In this document: piece by piece, positions 18,253 through 29,214 of the stretch
Layout: every line of letters starts with the position of its first letter
Numbering within the stretch: position 1 is the first letter of the stretch
Assembly (NCBI GenBank): GCA_945873855.1
Contig: CAMCEN010000010.1
Span: 1 to 63,301 of the forward strand
Reading direction: 5' to 3'
Source of the DNA: an uncultured Campylobacter sp.
GTDB lineage: Bacteria; Campylobacterota; Campylobacteria; Campylobacterales; Campylobacteraceae
DNA length: 63,301 nt
Made by a program: the position numbers and the translations under genes
The notes under the pieces: generated by a model
What the model was told of the DNA's origin: nothing
Databases searched by the model: none
What the model saw: the letters and a program-made list of their open reading frames with translations, nothing else

Positions 18253-18486
18253 ATGAGATATTTTTTGATACTAGCGATGTTTTTTGCCTTAGCGCAGGCT
18301 AGGGTGGATATCAGCATCAGCACGCCAAATGTTTTTATAGACATAGGCGGCGGCGGACACTATTACAAAAGAGGCTACAAAAATCACCACAGAGATCATT
18401 ATAGAAATAGAGGTTATTACAAGCGTGGCTATATCCCAAGGCATCACTATAGACCACATCACTACCGCCCTTATTCTAGATGGTAA
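18253..18486 (+). CDS. Small secreted His/Tyr/Arg-rich protein, hypothetical
   Basis: This is a 77-residue ORF with a clear signal peptide (MRYFLILAMFFALAQA). The mature part begins VDISISTPNVFIDIGGGG and then becomes a low-complexity run of His, Tyr, Arg and Lys (HHRDHYRNRGYYKRGY, HHYRPHHYRPYSRW). A ribosome binding site (AAGGGAGAG) precedes the ATG. Very basic, His-rich exported peptides may bind metals or cell-surface polymers, but no family is recognised. It is probably a separate unit, followed at once by palindrome repeats. Confidence 0.7.
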   Translation: MRYFLILAMFFALAQARVDISISTPNVFIDIGGGGHYYKRGYKNHHRDHYRNRGYYKRGYIPRHHYRPHHYRPYSRW

Positions 18487-18504
18487 AAGTTTTTTAAAAA
18501 ACTC

Positions 18505-18727
18505 TGGGGAATTCTAGAATTCCTTAGTATAAATTTTCTAGGGAATTCTAGCTAGGGAATTCTAAAATTCTTTAGTTCAAATTTTCTAGGGAGTTCTAGC
18601 TAGTGAATTCCAAAATTCCCTAGTATAAATTTTCTAAAATTCTCTAAGGAATTCTAAAATTCCTTAGTCCAAATTTTCTATGGAATTCTAGGGAATTCTA
18701 GCTAGGGAATTCTAGAATTCCCTAGCA
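18505..18727. repeat. Intergenic palindrome cluster
   Basis: GGGAATTCTAGCTAGGGAATTC-like units joined by TAGTATAAATTTTC and TAGTCCAAATTTTC are repeated between the convergent small secreted gene and cinA. No gene is visible. Confidence 0.88.
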
Positions 18728-18731
18728 GCCC

Positions 18732-19823
18732 TTACTCTACAATCTCATCCCAAAAGCTCTCTAATAGCAGCGAGTAAGCCCTAAGCGCAGATTGTTCTCT
18801 TATATAATCTCTATCTCCGCTAAAATGGCACTCTCTAACCTCGCAGTGCTCGTCATTTGCCACTGCTATATACACTAGTCCTACTGGCTTTTCTCTACTT
18901 CCCCCGCCAGGTCCAGCAATACCGCTAATTGCTATGGCAAAATCAGCCCCTGACATATTTAGAGCCCCTTTTGCCATTTGCTCTACGCACTGAGAGCTAA
19001 CGGCACCTTTTGTCTCTAGCACGGCCTCATCCACGCCTAGCCAGACATTTTTGATGTGATTTGAGTAGGTTACAAGAGAGCCTGAAAACACCTCGCTAGC
19101 ACCAGCTATAGAGCCTAATTTAGCTGCTACAAGCCCGGCTGTGCAACTCTCAGCAAAGCTTAGATTTAGCCCCTTAGCTTTTAGGCTTGAGACGATGAAT
19201 TCTGCGATATTATCGCCTTTTATGAAGTGCTTTTTAAGCCGTTCATTAACGCTAGCTAAAAACTCGTCAATTTGACCGAATTTTTGATTTGTCGCACGCA
19301 CCAAAACAAGCTCAGGCAAGATTTGGCTAGTAAAAATATTTACATTAAAACTATCAGCAAGAGAGGCTAGCAAGCTAAGAGCGTCATCTTTATTTACAGC
19401 ATTTAGCATGAAGTTTTCTGTGCGAGTGGTATTTTCTAGCAAGAATACAGGCAAAGCCTTATTAGGACAAGCTTTTAAGAGATTTATTTTAGCCTCTAAA
19501 ATTTCAGCCACAAAAGAGTTTTCTACAAAAAGCTCAGTTCTGCTTGGCATTAAAGTATCGTTTTTTAGCTCAAGTGAGTCGCTGCTTAGAGTACAAAGAA
19601 TTTTTGAGATTGTATAAAAGTTGCTTTCATTTGCGATAATGGTAAGATAATCATAGTTTTTGGCTAAATTTTCTATCTTAAAAGGCAGTTCTTTGTCGCT
19701 ATTGCCGATGTAAGAAATAAGCGGCGTGTGCGTAAAATGCTCTTTAAAACGCTTTAAAATATAGTCCATAAAAGGCTCATTTATGTGAATTTCTTCTCCA
19801 ACGATGATTAAAATATGTCTCAA
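18732..19823 (-). CDS. cinA: CinA family protein
   Basis: This 363-residue protein has a C-terminal nicotinamide-nucleotide amidohydrolase domain that is well conserved: NLSFAESCTAGLVAAKLGS, SGSLVTYSNHIKN, ETKGAVSSQCVEQM and AIAISGIAGPGGGS. The N-terminal half should be the MoCF-like domain but is weak, with only traces of the usual motifs, so this half may have diverged or lost function. Family enzymes recycle NMN from ligase-produced pyridine nucleotides. The start is TTG at 19823 after AAAGGTAAAGC. It diverges from ileS. Confidence 0.85.
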   Translation of the reverse strand: MRHILIIVGEEIHINEPFMDYILKRFKEHFTHTPLISYIGNSDKELPFKIENLAKNYDYLTIIANESNFYTISKILCTLSSDSLELKNDTLMPSRTELFVENSFVAEILEAKINLLKACPNKALPVFLLENTTRTENFMLNAVNKDDALSLLASLADSFNVNIFTSQILPELVLVRATNQKFGQIDEFLASVNERLKKHFIKGDNIAEFIVSSLKAKGLNLSFAESCTAGLVAAKLGSIAGASEVFSGSLVTYSNHIKNVWLGVDEAVLETKGAVSSQCVEQMAKGALNMSGADFAIAISGIAGPGGGSREKPVGLVYIAVANDEHCEVRECHFSGDRDYIREQSALRAYSLLLESFWDEIVE

Positions 19824-19906
19824 GCTTTACCTTTAAAAATCTAGAATTCCTAGAAAAATTTTTCATTATTCTAGCAAAATAAAAGTTATTTTTATGTAAT
19901 TTTTGC

Positions 19907-19912
19907 TAAAAT
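19907..19912 (+). promoter_or_regulatory. -10 box of ileS
   Basis: TAAAAT preceded by TTTTTGC, 33 bases before the ileS ATG. Confidence 0.5.
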
Positions 19913-19944
19913 TGCCGAATTTTTATACAAAAAAGGCTTATTTT

Positions 19945-22710
19945 ATGGACTACAAAGATACATTATTATTGCCAAATACTGATTTTGCCATGCGTGCTAG
20001 CTTGCCTGAAAACGAGCCAAAGCGTTTTGCAAAGTGGCAAAAAGAAGGCGCTTATGCTAAAATGAAAGCAAACCGTAAAAATGCTAGCGCAAGCTTTTGT
20101 TTACACGATGGCCCTCCGTATGCAAACGGACACATTCACATCGGCCACGCACTAAATAAAATTTTAAAAGATATAATCGTAAAAACGCATTATTTTAGCG
20201 GTGAGAGCGTGCGATACACGCCAGGCTGGGACTGCCATGGTTTGCCTATTGAACAGCAAGTTGAAAACAAATTAGGCGAAAAGAAAAAAACCGCCTCAAA
20301 AGCTGAAATTAGAGAGCATTGTAGGGCTTGGGCTAGCGAGTTTATAAATATACAAAGAGATGAGTTTAAAGCCCTTGGCGTCATAGCTGATTGGGACGAG
20401 CCGTATCTTACGATGAAATACGCCTTTGAGGCTGATATTTACAAAGCTCTTTGTGCGGTGGCAAAAAAGGGGCTTTTAATAGAGCGTTCTAAGCCTGTGT
20501 TTTGGAGCTGGGCAGCACGCTCAGCCCTAGCTGAAGCCGAGGTAGAATATGAAGAAAAAGAAGACTACAGCATTTTCGTAGCCTTTGGCTTAAGCCCTGA
20601 GGCAGAGCAAAAAATAGACGCCAAAGGCGCAAGGGCTGTAATATGGACTACTACGCCTTGGACTTTGGTAGCAAATCAAGGCATAAGCCTAAATCCAAAT
20701 GAAACCTACGCGCTAACTGCTGAAAATCTAATCTTTGCTAAGCCTTTAATAGAGAGCGTAGTAGCGCAGGGGCTAAGCAAGGGCGAGATTATAAAAGAGT
20801 TTAAAAGCACAGAGCTAGAAGGATTATACGCTATAAATCCGCTAAATGGTAGAAAATCGCTATTTATGCTTGGAGAGCATGTTTTAATGGATGGTGGCTC
20901 AGGTCTAGTTCATACAGCACCAGGACATGGAGAGGATGATTATTTCGTAAGTCTTAAATACAATGTAGAAGTTATAATGCCTGTTGATGAGGGCGGCTGC
21001 TATGATGAGACTTTAAGGCTTAAAGAGCTTCTACCAAAAGACCTGCTTGATGAGTTTATAGGCATGCATATTTTTAAGGCAAATGACCGCATCGTAGAGC
21101 TTTTAGGCGAGTTTGCTCTAAAAGTTAGCAAGTTTACACACAGCTATCCATTTTGCTGGAGAACGCATAAGCCTGTGATTTATAGAGCGACAAAGCAATG
21201 GTTTATCTCAATGGATAGCCCAAAACTAAGTGGCGGACGCTCTTTAAGACAAGTTGCTTTAAGTGAGCTTGAAAATGTGGAGTTTATCCCAGCTGCGGGC
21301 ATAAAGCGCATTAGCTCAATGATAGAAAATCGCCCTGATTGGTGTATTTCACGCCAAAGAGACTGGGGCGTGCCGATTGCGTTTTTTAGGCACAAGGGTA
21401 GTAAAGAGCCGATTTTTGATGAGGGAGTGCTAGAGCATATTGCTAGCATTTTTGAGCAAAAGGGCTGTGATGCGTGGTGGGAGCTAGAAATTAGCGAGCT
21501 TTTGCCAAAAAATAGTAAATACAAAGCAGATGAGCTAGAAAAAGTCTATGATATACTTGATGTGTGGTTTGATAGTGGCTCAACATGGAATGCTGTGCTA
21601 AAAAGCGGTAACTACGATGCAGGCGGCTTTAAGGCTGATATGTATTTAGAAGGCTCTGATCAGCACAGAGGGTGGTTTCAAAGCTCGCTTTTGCTAAGCT
21701 GTGCGATAAATGAGTGTGCTCCGTTTAAATCAGTGCTAACTCATGGCTTTACAGTAGATGGCAAGGGTGAAAAAATGAGTAAAAGCAAGGGCAATGTCGT
21801 TGCCCCTGATGCTGTGGCAAAGGAATTTGGTGTAGAAATTCTGCGCATGTGGGTAGCACTAAGTGATTATACAGATGATCTAAAAATCAGCCCTGATATC
21901 CTAAAGCAAACTGCTGAGCAATACCGAAAAATTCGCAATACAATTCGCTTTTTGCTAGCAAATACAAATGATTTAAAAGAGATAAAAACTGATAATTTCA
22001 CTTTTATTGATAAGTGGATTTTAAGTCGAGCTAGCGAGACTTTTAGCGCAGTTACCAAGTGTTTTAAAAGCTATGATTTTTCAAAAGGCTTTAATATCTT
22101 ATTAGGCTTTTTAAGTGGGGATTTGAGCGGAATTTACCTTGATATTTGTAAAGACCGCCTTTACTGCGATAGTAAAAACTCAGCTCGTAGAATTTCAGCC
22201 CAGTCAGCCATGAGCCTTATAGCAAAGGCGCTTTTAAGCCTTGTAGCACCTACGCTTACTTACACAGTAGATGAGGCTTTAAGCTCAGCCCCAAGTGCGA
22301 TAAAAGGGAATTGGAGCGATGTATTTAGCATAAGTGAGTTTAAGCTTGATTTTGATTTTGGCATTGATGCAAGCTTTTTGCTAGCTAGCAGAGAGCTATT
22401 TAACGAAAGCATTGATAAACTAAAAAAAGATAAAATCATAAAAAGCACCTTAGAGCTTGAACTTGTTACTGATAGTAGGAGAATTCTAGCTCTTTGTGAT
22501 AAATTTGGCGATGATATTAGTGATTTTTATGGTGTTAGTGCTGTGGTAGCAAAAGAGAGTGGTGAGGTGCTTTGTAAATTTGCTTGCGACGAGGCAAACT
22601 TTAGCACGCAAAAAGCGGGTGCTTACAAATGCCCTCGCTGCTGGAAGCTTAATGCTAGCAAAGCTGATGCTCTCTGCCCTCGCTGCGAGGCTGTAATGGA
22701 GAGCAAATGA
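19945..22710 (+). CDS. ileS: Isoleucyl-tRNA synthetase
   Basis: This class I synthetase has about 921 residues. [11 protein letters not shown] is the HIGH motif near residue 60, [12 protein letters not shown] is the KMSKS loop near 615, and the editing domain lies between them ([13 protein letters not shown]). The C-terminal zinc finger [19 protein letters not shown] is intact. It charges tRNA-Ile with isoleucine. The ATG at 19945, after AAAAAGG, is preferred over one 14 codons upstream that lies in the promoter region. The stop overlaps the start of a tiny membrane ORF. Confidence 0.98.
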   Translation: MDYKDTLLLPNTDFAMRASLPENEPKRFAKWQKEGAYAKMKANRKNASASFCLHDGPPYANGHIHIGHALNKILKDIIVKTHYFSGESVRYTPGWDCHGLPIEQQVENKLGEKKKTASKAEIREHCRAWASEFINIQRDEFKALGVIADWDEPYLTMKYAFEADIYKALCAVAKKGLLIERSKPVFWSWAARSALAEAEVEYEEKEDYSIFVAFGLSPEAEQKIDAKGARAVIWTTTPWTLVANQGISLNPNETYALTAENLIFAKPLIESVVAQGLSKGEIIKEFKSTELEGLYAINPLNGRKSLFMLGEHVLMDGGSGLVHTAPGHGEDDYFVSLKYNVEVIMPVDEGGCYDETLRLKELLPKDLLDEFIGMHIFKANDRIVELLGEFALKVSKFTHSYPFCWRTHKPVIYRATKQWFISMDSPKLSGGRSLRQVALSELENVEFIPAAGIKRISSMIENRPDWCISRQRDWGVPIAFFRHKGSKEPIFDEGVLEHIASIFEQKGCDAWWELEISELLPKNSKYKADELEKVYDILDVWFDSGSTWNAVLKSGNYDAGGFKADMYLEGSDQHRGWFQSSLLLSCAINECAPFKSVLTHGFTVDGKGEKMSKSKGNVVAPDAVAKEFGVEILRMWVALSDYTDDLKISPDILKQTAEQYRKIRNTIRFLLANTNDLKEIKTDNFTFIDKWILSRASETFSAVTKCFKSYDFSKGFNILLGFLSGDLSGIYLDICKDRLYCDSKNSARRISAQSAMSLIAKALLSLVAPTLTYTVDEALSSAPSAIKGNWSDVFSISEFKLDFDFGIDASFLLASRELFNESIDKLKKDKIIKSTLELELVTDSRRILALCDKFGDDISDFYGVSAVVAKESGEVLCKFACDEANFSTQKAGAYKCPRCWKLNASKADALCPRCEAVMESK

Positions 22711-22805
22711 GTCCAGTGCCAAGCTGGCTTGTAGTAGCTACTATCGTGATTTTGACAGCACTTACACTAAGTGGTGTGTATCTAGTAAATAAAGGAAAGA
22801 AATGA
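22707..22805 (+). CDS. 32-residue single-span membrane peptide between ileS and gatA
   Basis: The ATG overlaps the ileS stop (ATGA), and its own TGA overlaps the gatA ATG (ATGA). The peptide is therefore coupled on both sides. It reads [20 protein letters not shown], continues the membrane span and ends VYLVNKGKK: one transmembrane helix with a positive C-terminal end. GGAAAG near its 3' end serves as the gatA ribosome binding site. I recall a similar tiny membrane ORF at this place in C. jejuni. No function is known to me. The double overlap and membrane-like sequence argue that it is real. Confidence 0.72.
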   Translation: MSPVPSWLVVATIVILTALTLSGVYLVNKGKK

Positions 22806-24154
22806 TAAGTTTAAAAGAAGCTTTAAAGCTTGATAATAATGGTATTGTAGAGCTTAGAAAAGAACTAAAAGAAAAAATAAAAGCAAACTCTCATTTAGGC
22901 GCATATATAGAACAGCTTACAAATGCAGAACTTAGCGATGAATATTCTGGAATTCCCATCGCTATAAAAGACAATATCCAAGTAAAAAACTGGTCAATTA
23001 CAAGCTGTTCAAAAATACTTCAAGGCTACATCGCCCCATATAACGCTACTGTAATAGAAAAAATGCTTAGTAGAGGTTTAGCACCTTTTGGACGAACAAA
23101 TATGGACGAGTTTGCTATGGGAAGCACGACTGAATCAAGCTTTTATGGCAAAACCTTAAATCCACTTGATAATGCCTATGTGCCTGGCGGCAGCAGCGGT
23201 GGGTCTGCGTGTGCTGTAAGTGCTGGTATTGCTCTAGCTGCGCTTGGTAGTGATACTGGCGGTTCTATCCGCCAGCCAGCAGCGTTTTGTGGTTGCGTGG
23301 GATTTAAGCCAAGCTATGGCAGGGTTAGTCGCTATGGGCTAGCAGCCTACTCATCAAGCCTAGATCAAATAGGACCTATTACAAGAAGCGTAGAAGACGC
23401 AGCTATTTTATACGATATAATAGCAGGCTATGATGAGCGAGATACTACTAGCGCAAATGTAGAGTTTACAAGCACAGCTGACAAGCTAGATGCAAACAAA
23501 AAATACAAAATCGCCCTAGTAAAAAACTACACAGACGAAGCCAGCGATGAGGTAAAAAACTCAATCTACCTAGCCGCTAATAAACTAAAAGAAGCTGGCC
23601 ACGAAATAAGCGAAGTAAGTCTAAGTAGCGCAAAATACGCAATCGCAGCTTACTACATCATAGCCACTGCTGAGGCTAGCGCAAACCTTAGTCGCTATGA
23701 TGGTGTAAGATACGGCAGGCGTGGCGAAGCTGAGAGCCTTGGAGCAATGTATGCTACCACAAGAGGCGAGGGCTTTGGTGCTGAGGTTCAAAGGCGTATG
23801 CTTCTTGGCACTTTCGTGCTAAGTAGCGGCTACTACGATGCTTATTATATCAAAGCGCAAAAAGCAAGAGCTTTTATTAGCAAGGCTTATGAGAGTGTTT
23901 TAGAGGGCGCGGATGCTTTGCTAATGCCTGTTGCGCCGCACGCTGCTTATAAGTTTGGCGAGCTAAAAGACCCACTTACTGCTTATCTAAGCGATGTTTA
24001 TACAGTTAGTGTTAATCTTGCTGGTTTGCCAGCTATCTCTGTGCCAGTTGCCAAAAACGCTGATGGGCTAAATATTTCAGCGCAGATTATAGGGGCACAG
24101 TGGGGGGAACAAAAGGTTTTAGATATTGCCGCATCGCTAGAACGCTCTTGTTAG
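22802..24154 (+). CDS. gatA: Aspartyl/glutamyl-tRNA(Asn/Gln) amidotransferase subunit A
   Basis: This 450-residue amidase has the catalytic Lys in GIPIAIKDNIQ, the Ser-rich loop GGSSGGSACAVSAG and the nucleophile region SDTGGSIRQPAAFCGCVGFKP. With GatB and GatC it transamidates Glu-tRNA(Gln) or Asp-tRNA(Asn); these partners are not in the window. It begins 3 bases before the tiny ORF stop. Downstream are a structured hairpin element and then guaB. Confidence 0.97.
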   Translation: MISLKEALKLDNNGIVELRKELKEKIKANSHLGAYIEQLTNAELSDEYSGIPIAIKDNIQVKNWSITSCSKILQGYIAPYNATVIEKMLSRGLAPFGRTNMDEFAMGSTTESSFYGKTLNPLDNAYVPGGSSGGSACAVSAGIALAALGSDTGGSIRQPAAFCGCVGFKPSYGRVSRYGLAAYSSSLDQIGPITRSVEDAAILYDIIAGYDERDTTSANVEFTSTADKLDANKKYKIALVKNYTDEASDEVKNSIYLAANKLKEAGHEISEVSLSSAKYAIAAYYIIATAEASANLSRYDGVRYGRRGEAESLGAMYATTRGEGFGAEVQRRMLLGTFVLSSGYYDAYYIKAQKARAFISKAYESVLEGADALLMPVAPHAAYKFGELKDPLTAYLSDVYTVSVNLAGLPAISVPVAKNADGLNISAQIIGAQWGEQKVLDIAASLERSC

Positions 24155-24170
24155 CAATTCGTCTCGCACA

Positions 24171-24261
24171 CTTATTGCGACTAAACGCCTTTAAGTGGCG
24201 GCTCGGGATGAACCATCTGTTCTATCCCTTCGCCGCCACCAAGGCGTTTAGCCACACTAAG
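24171..24261 (+). repeat. Structured hairpin element F (GATGAA-N7-TTCTATC family)
   Basis: A 91-nt imperfect palindrome lies just after gatA. The outer arms (24171-24191 and 24241-24261) pair at most positions, GTGGCGGC pairs with GCCGCCAC, and GGGAT pairs with ATCCC. The apex at 24207-24226 is GATGAA, a 7-nt loop CCATCTG, then TTCTATC, which folds as six pairs with one bulged T. Elements at 25.9 and 57.7 kb share this apex but have different stems. No U-run follows, so it is not a standard terminator. Confidence 0.75.
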
Positions 24262-24320
24262 CACACGATACTAGAATTGCTTTTTGGAATTCCAAAAATT
24301 TGGAATTCCAAAAATTTTAG

Positions 24321-25840
<1,520 letters not shown>

Positions 25841-25851
25841 AACTTGGATAC

Positions 25852-25995
25852 AGGCTCAGCTTGCGGGCGCTTTTGACTAGCGCGCACCTTGATGAATTAA
25901 GTATTCTATCTTCGGCGCGCGCCAGCCAAAACGAAGTTTCTGTGAAAATCGCCTCGTAATCTTGGAGCCTTTATTTTTACTGCCGCTACCGCGAT
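25852..25995 (+). repeat. Structured element A (GATGAA-N7-TTCTATC apex, GGCTCAGC ends)
   Basis: This element of about 140 nt lies after guaB. The outer stem pairs AGGCTC ... TTGCGGGCG (from 25852) with CGCCTCGTAATCTTGGAGCCT (to 25970). Inside is a hairpin with stem CTAGCGCGC / GCGCGCCAG and apex GATGAATTAAGTATTCTATC at 25891-25910. The tail ACTGCCGCTACCGCGA (25979-25994) is shared with elements near 28.6, 29.2 and 57.65 kb. It links the two repeat families because it carries both the conserved apex and the GGCTCAGC/CTTGGAGCC ends. Confidence 0.78.
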
Positions 25996-26072
25996 AATTT
26001 AGAATTTTTGAGAATTCTAGAATTCTAAATTTGGCACAAGTAAGCCAAAATAAAAAATAAAAAACAAAAAAG

Positions 26073-27170
26073 ATGAATATACAAACAAAAAAAGAGTATT
26101 TTAACGAAGTTTTGCGCTTAGAGAGCGGTCGTATTTTAAGTGAGTTTGAGCTAGTTTATGAGACTTACGGCGAGCGTGCTAGCGATGATAGCAATATCAT
26201 AGTGATATGCCACGCACTAACTGGCAGCCACCACGCAGCAGGCAAATACGATGAGAGCGAGCCAAAGCCTGGTTGGTGGGACGCTTTAATCGGCGATGGT
26301 AAGTGCATAGATACTAGCAAATATTTTGTGATTTGTGTTGATATTTTAGGCTCGCCTTTTGGCTCTACTAGCCCACTTAGCATAGAGCCAAATAAAAATG
26401 CGCAGTATCGCTTGCGCTTTCCAGTGCTTGCTATTAGCGATGTGGTAAATGCGCAAATGAGACTTTTTAAGAGGCTTGGTATAAAAAAGGTGCGAGCCAT
26501 CATCGGCGGCAGTCTAGGTGGTATGCAAGCATTATGCTTTGCTATAGAGCATCCTGATTTTGCTAGAAATGTAGTGAGTATGGCTAGCACTTACGCCACG
26601 CAACCTTGGGCGATAGCGTTTAACAAAATAGCTATGCACGCTATCAAAAATGACCCTGAGTTTAAAGGCGGTTATTATGATGAAAAGCAAGTGGCAAAAA
26701 ATGGACTTTTAGGTCTTGAAGTAGGGCGAATAGCTGGGCATATAAGCTTTTTAGCCCCTGCTAGTATGGAGCGGAAATTTGCTCGTCGCTATGTAGGCAC
26801 GGACGGGCTTTATGAGCTTTTTGGTAGATATGAGGTGGATCGCTACATGGAGTATAACGGCGCAAACTTTGCTAAGCGTTTTGATCCGCTATGCTATCTT
26901 TATACTATAAAAATGATGAATAACTTTGATACCACTCGTCACTACGGCTCACTAACAGCTGCGCTTAGCAAAGTTCGCTCACAGCTTACTTTGCTAAGCT
27001 TTAGTGGGGATATGCTCTTTTTCCCAAGTGAGATGAAAACTATAGCCGATGAGCTAAAAGCACTTGGCAAGGAGCATTATTACGAAGAGATTGAGAGTGA
27101 TTATGGGCACGATGCTTTTTTGGTAGAAATTCCAAAGATAGAAAATCACATTAGAAAGGCTATACAATGA
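26073..27170 (+). CDS. metX: Homoserine O-acetyltransferase (MetX)
   Basis: This 365-residue alpha/beta hydrolase has the nucleophile elbow GGSLGGMQALCFAIEHPD, the oxyanion and substrate motif ICHALTGSHHAAG, LGSPFGSTSPLS, and a C-terminal DYGHDAFLVE with the catalytic His. It activates homoserine for methionine synthesis by direct sulfhydrylation or transsulfuration. The RBS is weak (AAAAAAGATG), which may mean it depends on upstream expression. It overlaps xseB by 4 bases. Confidence 0.95.
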   Translation: MNIQTKKEYFNEVLRLESGRILSEFELVYETYGERASDDSNIIVICHALTGSHHAAGKYDESEPKPGWWDALIGDGKCIDTSKYFVICVDILGSPFGSTSPLSIEPNKNAQYRLRFPVLAISDVVNAQMRLFKRLGIKKVRAIIGGSLGGMQALCFAIEHPDFARNVVSMASTYATQPWAIAFNKIAMHAIKNDPEFKGGYYDEKQVAKNGLLGLEVGRIAGHISFLAPASMERKFARRYVGTDGLYELFGRYEVDRYMEYNGANFAKRFDPLCYLYTIKMMNNFDTTRHYGSLTAALSKVRSQLTLLSFSGDMLFFPSEMKTIADELKALGKEHYYEEIESDYGHDAFLVEIPKIENHIRKAIQ

Positions 27171-27370
27171 GTGAAGAAATGAGCGAACTAAGCTTTGAAG
27201 CAGCACTAGCAAGGCTTGAAGAAATAACAACGCAAATACAAAAAAGTGATATTGGCTTGGAGAAAAGCTTGGAGCTTTTCAAAGAAGGTGACAAGCTAGC
27301 AAAAAAAGCTAGTGCGCTACTAGAAAACGCAAAACTAAGCCTAGAAGAATACCAAAAAGGCGAGCAATGA
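27167..27370 (+). CDS. xseB: Exodeoxyribonuclease VII small subunit
   Basis: This 67-residue helical protein has LSFEAALARLEEITTQIQKS, then GLEKSLELFKEGDKLAKKA and LENAKLSLEEY, the XseB two-helix pattern. It is the multimeric cap of exonuclease VII; the large subunit XseA is not in the window. It overlaps metX upstream and the nitrilase-family gene downstream, each by 4 bases (ATGA), so all three are coupled. Confidence 0.9.
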   Translation: MSEEMSELSFEAALARLEEITTQIQKSDIGLEKSLELFKEGDKLAKKASALLENAKLSLEEYQKGEQ

Positions 27371-28176
27371 GCGAGCTAAAACTTTGTGCTTTGCAGATTG
27401 GCACCTTGGCACTTAGTAATTCTAGATTGGATTATTACCTCCAAACAGCAGCCAAAAGTGGCGCAAAAGTCGTGCTACTGGGCGAATATGTGATAAACTC
27501 GTTTTTTGCTGAGCTAGAACTAATGCCAAAGAGCATGATAAAAGAACAAAGCGAGAGCAAGAAAAAAGCCCTAGCCGAACTTGCTATAAAGTATGATCTA
27601 CACATCATCGCCCCTATCGTGCTTGTAAAGCCAAAAGAGTATGTGAAGGCAATTGCGCATTTTTCTCAAGCTGGTGTGAAATACCGAGTGGCTAATGCTC
27701 TTATGCCATACTCTCACTGGAATGAGGCGGCGTTTTTTAGCGCAAATGAGAGCCTTGAGATTGGTGCTTTTAGCGTGGATGGCTTTAAGTTTGCTACGAT
27801 TTTTGGCTTTGAAGCGCATTTTGATGAGTTTTTTGCGCTTGCTCGTGCCAAAAAAATAGATTGCTTGCTTATGCCAACAGCTTGTGCTTTGGAGTCTGGG
27901 CCGCGCTGGGATAGTTTGCTTAGCATGAGAGCATTTACTAATAATATATATATTTTAAGAGCAAACCGCCTTGGCAAAGCTACTTTTGGAAGCGGCAAAA
28001 ATGAGCATGAAACGCAGTTTTATGGGCGTTCTATGCTATGTTCGCCACACGGAGAAATCACTCATATCCTAGGTGAAAAAGAAGAAATGCTACTTGCTAC
28101 AATCTCAAAAAGCGAGCTAAATGATGCTAAAAAAACTTGGAAGTTTGGCACAATTTCAAATAGCTTTGTTAAATAA
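27367..28176 (+). CDS. Carbon-nitrogen hydrolase (nitrilase superfamily)
   Basis: This 269-residue protein has a nitrilase fold: VLLGEYVINSFF carries the catalytic Glu, the Lys is in the VLVKPKEYVKAIA region, and CLLMPTACALESGPRWDSLL carries the Cys. The substrate is unknown; family members hydrolyse amides or nitriles. The first ten codons overlap a palindrome half-site (SNSRLDYY). It is the last gene of the metX-xseB unit and is followed by 1.2 kb of repeats. Confidence 0.85.
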   Translation: MSELKLCALQIGTLALSNSRLDYYLQTAAKSGAKVVLLGEYVINSFFAELELMPKSMIKEQSESKKKALAELAIKYDLHIIAPIVLVKPKEYVKAIAHFSQAGVKYRVANALMPYSHWNEAAFFSANESLEIGAFSVDGFKFATIFGFEAHFDEFFALARAKKIDCLLMPTACALESGPRWDSLLSMRAFTNNIYILRANRLGKATFGSGKNEHETQFYGRSMLCSPHGEITHILGEKEEMLLATISKSELNDAKKTWKFGTISNSFVK

Positions 28177-28334
28177 AGTTTATTAGGAATTCTAGAATTA
28201 CTTAAACTAGAATTCCTACAATCTAAAATTCCTAATTCTAAAATCTAGAATTCTTTATGAAAATACAGCTAGGAATTCTAGAATTCCCAAAATCTAGAAT
28301 TCCCTAAGAATTCTAGCTTAGTTTTTTATCAGCT

Positions 28335-28624
28335 GGCTCAGCTTTTTTTGCTTCGCATCCGCTGGTTGCTGCGCAGCTGCTTGGTAGTGCTTTTTAGCCT
28401 TAAAGCCTTGCGCAGCCCTGCGCCTTACGCAAAAGCTTTTGCTCGCTTTCCTGCGCTACGCTTGAAAAGCGTTCGCAAAACTTTTGCGAACGCTATCGCT
28501 ACGGCGCTTCTAGGCTAGCGCAGCGGCTCTAAGAGCAAAAATCGCTACCCAACGGGTGCGTAGCAACCAGCGGATGCGAAGCAAAAAAAATCTTGGAGCC
28601 TAGTTTTTTACTGCCGCTACCGCG
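28335..28624. repeat. Structured MITE-like element B
   Basis: The outer arms are a long inverted repeat: GGCTCAGC, a T-run, GCTTCGCATCCGCTGGTTGC at the left, and GCAACCAGCGGATGCGAAGC, an A-run, CTTGGAGCC at the right. Inside are further palindromes, the best a 13-bp perfect pair around AGCGTTCGCAAAA (28468-28494). The tail is ACTGCCGCTACCGCG. No ORF lies inside. Confidence 0.8.
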
Positions 28625-28932
28625 AATTTTAGAATTCCCTAAAGAGAATTCCCAAAACTAGAATTCCTTAAACTAAAATTCCTTAAAGAGAATTCCCTAA
28701 ACTAGAATTCCCTAAGATAAAAATACCCCCTAACCCCCAACCAGCGGATGCGAAGCAAAAAAGCCTATGAATTCTAGAATTCCCAAAATCTAGAATTCCC
28801 AAGTTTAAAATCTAGAATTCCTTATGAAAATACAGCTAGGAATTCTAGAATTCCTACAATCTAGAATTCCTTAAACTAAAATTCCCAAAATCTAGAATTC
28901 CCTAAGAATTCTAGCTCAGTTTTTTATCGGCT

Positions 28933-29214
28933 GGCTGAGCTTTTTTTGCTTCGCATCCGCTGGTTGCTGCGCAGCCGCTTGGTGGCGCTTTTTAGCCTTA
29001 AAGCCTTGCGCAGCCTAGCCACTTTGTAAAAACTTTTGCATTCTTTTTTTGTGTCTTGCGCCTTGAAAATTCAGCGCAAAATTTTTACAGCTGACGCCCC
29101 CACGGCTAGCGCAGCGGCTTTAAAATTAAAAATTGCTCACCCAGCGGGTGCGAAGCAACCAGCGGATGCGAAGCAAAAAAATCTTGGAGCCTAGTTTTAC
29201 AGTCGCTACCGCGA
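28933..29214. repeat. Structured MITE-like element C
   Basis: It has the same outer arms as element B, one tandem unit downstream. The inner third is different in sequence but still self-complementary (GTAAAAACTTTTGC with GCAAAATTTTTAC), so pairing is preserved while sequence has changed. It ends CTTGGAGCC and CGCTACCGCGA. Confidence 0.8.

Noticed and set aside
24171..24261. Intrinsic terminator of gatA
   Set aside because: The stem is long and GC-rich but no U-run follows, and its apex is shared with elements at other kinds of sites.
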